DNA from: Pseudomonadota bacterium
GTDB lineage: Bacteria; Pseudomonadota; Gammaproteobacteria; Xanthomonadales; Xanthomonadaceae
NCBI GenBank assembly: GCA_023425225.1
Contig: JAFADB010000338.1
Location: forward strand, 1 to 10,135
Length of the DNA stretch: 10,135 nucleotides
Reading direction: 5' to 3'
Notes under the pieces: model-generated
What the model was told of the DNA's origin: nothing
The model's input: the letters and a program-made list of their open reading frames with translations, nothing else
Database searches by the model: none
Position numbers and translations under genes: made by a program
In this document: piece after piece, positions 7,787 to 10,135 of the stretch
How the letters are laid out: the number at the start of each line of letters is the position of its first letter
Position numbering within the stretch: the stretch's first letter is position 1

Positions 7787-10135
7787 TTACAGCGTGCGCT
7801 GGACCTCGATGCGCTCGAAGCACTCGATCTGGTCGCCGGGCTGCACGTCGTTGTAGGCCTTCACGCCGATACCGCACTCGGTACCGCTGCGCACTTCCTC
7901 GACGTTGTCCTTGAAGCGACGCAGCGATTCCAGCTCACCCTCGAACACCACGGTGTTGTCGCGCAGCACGCGGATGGGCTTGTTCTTCTTGACCACGCCC
8001 TCGGTGACCATGCAGCCGGCCACCGCGCCGAACTTGGAGCTGCGGAACACGTCGCGCACCTCGGCGATGCCGATGATCTCCTCGCGGATCTCCACGCCGA
8101 GCAGGCCCGAAGCGACCTGCTTCACCTGGTCGATCACGTCGTAGATGATCGAGAAGTAGCGCAGGTCCACGCCATTGGCCTCGATGATGCGCCGCGCCGA
8201 GGCGTCGGCACGCACGTTGAAGCCGATCACCGTGGCCTTGGAGGCGACCGCCGAGTTGGCGTCGGACTCGGTGATGCCGCCCACGCCGGAGTGGATCACG
8301 TTGATGCGGATCTCGTCGTTGGACAGCGCCACCAGCGCCTGCTTGAGCGCCTCCACCGAGCCCTGGACGTCGGCCTTGACCACCAGGTTGAGCACCTGCT
8401 GGCCTTCGCCCTTGCCCATCTGCGCCATGATGTCTTCCATGCGGCTGCCGGCGGACTGCACCAGGCGCGACTCGCGGCGCTTGGTCTCGCGCTGCTGCGC
8501 CACGTCCTTGGCCAGGCGCTCGTCGTCGACCACGACGAAATCGTCGCCGGCATCGGGCACGCCCGACAGGCCCAGCACCTGCACCGGGATCGACGGCCCC
8601 GCCTGCTCGGGCTGCTTGCCGGTCTCGTCGAACAGCGCGCGCACTCGGCCGTACTGGGTGCCGCACACCAGGTAGTCGCCCTTCTTCAGGCTGCCCTGCT
8701 GCACCAGCACCGTCGCCACCGGGCCGCGGCCCTTGTCCAGCGAGGACTCGATGACCACGCCGCTGGCACGGCCTTCGGGCGCGGCCTTGAGCTCGAGCAC
8801 CTCGGCCTGCAGCGAGATCGCATCCAGCAGGTCTTCCACGCCCTGGCCGGTCTTGGCGGAGAGCTCGACGAACTGGGTGTCGCCACCGAACTCCTCGGCC
8901 ACCACGTCCTCGGCCAGCAGCTCGCTCTTGACCCGCTGCGGGTCGGCGTCGGACTTGTCGATCTTGTTGATCGCCACGATCAGCGGCACGCCGGCCGCCT
9001 TGGCATGCTGCACGCCTTCCTTGGTCTGCGGCATCACGCCGTCGTCGGCGGCCACCACCAGCACCACGATGTCGGTGATCTTGGCGCCGCGCGCGCGCAT
9101 CGAGGTGAAGGCGGCATGGCCGGGGGTGTCGAGGAAGCTGATGACACCCTTGCCGGTCTGCACATGGTAGGCACCGATGTGCTGGGTGATGCCGCCGGCC
9201 TCGCCCGAGGCGACCTTGGTGCGGCGGATGTAGTCCAGCAGCGAGGTCTTGCCGTGGTCGACGTGGCCCATGATGGTCACCACCGGCGGACGCGGGCGCT
9301 GCTCACCCTGCGTTTCCTCGGTCTGTGCCAGCAGCACCTCCTCGACATCGTTGCTGTCGGCGCGCACCACCTTGTGGCCCAGTTCCTCGGTCACCAGCGC
9401 GGCGGTATCGAAATCGATGGTCTGGGTGATGGTGGCCATCACGCCCATCTTGAACAGCGCCTTGACCACCTCGCCGCCCTTGAGCGCGAGCTTCTGCGCC
9501 AGGTCGGCCACGGTGATGGAGTCGCCGATCGCCACCTCGCGCACCACCGGTGCGGTGGGACGCTCGAAGCCGTGGCTGCCGCCGCCGTTGCGCGACTGGT
9601 CGCCTTGCCGGCGCGAACCCGGCTTGGGCTTGCCGCGCACGTTGCTGCGGCGGGCGCGATCGGCCGCCGACAGGTGCAGCTTGCTGCCGAAACGGCTGGC
9701 GGACTCTTCTTCCTCCGAACCGCCACGCGGCTTGTGCTTGGCATGCGAACGGTCGTCCGCGCGCGCGGGCGCCTTGGGCGCGGCTGCGGCCGGCGGGCGC
9801 GCCGGACGCGGCGAGGTCTCGCCCTGCACTTCCTCGGCATGCGCCAGCAGCGCGTCCTCGAAGTCGGCGCTGTCGGCGCGCGTGGCCTTGTGACCCAGTT
9901 CCTCGGTGACCAGCACCGCGGTGTCGTGGTCGATGCTCTGGGTGATGGTGGCCATCACGCCCATCTTGAACAGCGCCTTCACCACGTCGCCGCCCTTCAG
10001 CGCCAGCTTCTGCGCCAGGTCGGCCACGGTGATGGTGTCGCCGATGGCGACCTCGCGCACCACCGGGGCGGTCGGGCGCTCGAATCCATGGCTGCCGCCG
10101 CCGCTGCGCGAGGGCTCGTTGCCGCGGCGCGAGCC
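7787..10135 (-). CDS. infB: Translation initiation factor IF-2 (5' end outside window), with duplicated IF2_N domain
   Basis: GTPase that places initiator fMet-tRNA on the 30S subunit and promotes subunit joining. The frame is open to the window edge: 782 residues are seen, numbered here from the edge. Order: IF2_N domain (about 27-83), Pro/Ala-rich and charged linker (about 107-172), a second IF2_N domain (about 199-255), then the GTPase domain with GHVDHGKT (290-297), GGITQHIGAY, DTPGHAAF (from 336), NKID (390-393) and SAK (426-428). Domains II-IV follow, ending IECFERIEVQRTL, a typical C-terminus. All G motifs are intact. Known gammaproteobacterial IF-2 has one IF2_N at the extreme N-terminus and one just before the G domain. 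Here the latter is doubled, and the window still does not reach the true N-terminus. infB heads the part of the operon visible here. Confidence 0.97.
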   Translation of the reverse strand, partial: GSRRGNEPSRSGGGSHGFERPTAPVVREVAIGDTITVADLAQKLALKGGDVVKALFKMGVMATITQSIDHDTAVLVTEELGHKATRADSADFEDALLAHAEEVQGETSPRPARPPAAAAPKAPARADDRSHAKHKPRGGSEEEESASRFGSKLHLSAADRARRSNVRGKPKPGSRRQGDQSRNGGGSHGFERPTAPVVREVAIGDSITVADLAQKLALKGGEVVKALFKMGVMATITQTIDFDTAALVTEELGHKVVRADSNDVEEVLLAQTEETQGEQRPRPPVVTIMGHVDHGKTSLLDYIRRTKVASGEAGGITQHIGAYHVQTGKGVISFLDTPGHAAFTSMRARGAKITDIVVLVVAADDGVMPQTKEGVQHAKAAGVPLIVAINKIDKSDADPQRVKSELLAEDVVAEEFGGDTQFVELSAKTGQGVEDLLDAISLQAEVLELKAAPEGRASGVVIESSLDKGRGPVATVLVQQGSLKKGDYLVCGTQYGRVRALFDETGKQPEQAGPSIPVQVLGLSGVPDAGDDFVVVDDERLAKDVAQQRETKRRESRLVQSAGSRMEDIMAQMGKGEGQQVLNLVVKADVQGSVEALKQALVALSNDEIRINVIHSGVGGITESDANSAVASKATVIGFNVRADASARRIIEANGVDLRYFSIIYDVIDQVKQVASGLLGVEIREEIIGIAEVRDVFRSSKFGAVAGCMVTEGVVKKNKPIRVLRDNTVVFEGELESLRRFKDNVEEVRSGTECGIGVKAYNDVQPGDQIECFERIEVQRTL
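9302..9619 (-). repeat. Tandem repeat copy B in infB (IF2_N domain next to the GTPase domain)
   Basis: Downstream copy, 172 codons after copy A. In a 120-nt sample (9445-9564 against 9961-10080) I count about 10 differences, mostly at third codon positions, so the copies look like an established duplication under protein-level constraint rather than an assembly echo. Differences cluster in the linker ends and the last 25 residues (ADSNDVEEVLLAQTEETQGE). Confidence 0.9.
9818..10135 (-). repeat. Tandem repeat copy A in infB (IF2_N domain plus flanking linker)
   Basis: Upstream copy of a 516-nt-period in-frame repeat. It encodes 106 residues from GSRRGNEPSR to AEEVQGE and aligns to copy B without gaps, with 87 of 106 residues identical by my count. 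By memory it is the copy closer to the single pre-G IF2_N domain of Xanthomonas IF-2 (for example GDTITV, SIDHDTA, ADSADFEDALLAHAE). It probably extends past the window edge. Confidence 0.9.

Noticed and set aside
9302..10135. infB repeat as an assembly artefact
   Set aside because: The copies differ by many mostly synonymous changes and by clustered amino-acid changes, which is not expected of a duplicated read or mis-join; long-read confirmation would still help.

Overview
The window is ordinary high-GC proteobacterial chromosome. It most resembles the family Xanthomonadaceae (Xanthomonas, Stenotrophomonas, Pseudoxanthomonas and relatives). The reasons are the near-Xanthomonas wording of the IF-2, PNPase and TruB proteins as I remember them, the nusA-infB-rbfA-truB-rpsO-pnp gene order, and a DUF6496/DUF3175 pair that I know from this family. 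I cannot fix the genus from sequence alone. There are no transposases, phage genes, CRISPR arrays, tRNAs or rRNAs.

Right side (3511-10135, all minus strand): the distal part of the conserved translation/RNA-metabolism operon. In transcription order it holds infB (5' end outside the window), rbfA, truB, rpsO and pnp, and it ends at a strong intrinsic terminator with a UUCG tetraloop (3511-3540). These genes cover initiation (IF-2), 30S maturation (RbfA), tRNA pseudouridylation (TruB), a primary 16S-binding ribosomal protein (S15) and RNA decay (PNPase). A good sigma70-type promoter lies between truB and rpsO. A terminator-like hairpin follows rpsO, so rpsO and pnp probably have their own control inside the operon. 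Further hairpins sit in the infB-rbfA and rbfA-truB gaps.

Middle (2444-3392, plus strand): two small genes with good Shine-Dalgarno sites. One encodes a Lys/Ala/Arg-rich, histone-H1-like DUF6496 protein, the other a DUF3175 protein. They converge on pnp and diverge from lhr. Their functions are unknown.

Left side (1-2237, minus strand): the N-terminal ~745 residues of an Lhr-type superfamily 2 helicase. Its 3' end lies outside the window.

The most unusual feature is in infB. The IF2_N domain that normally occurs once just before the GTPase domain is present twice in tandem, with an exact 516-nt (172-codon) period. The copies are about 82% identical over 106 residues and are joined by a charged, Pro/Ala-rich linker. 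The rest of the window is conventional, and I see no sign of a new defence, mobile or biosynthetic system.
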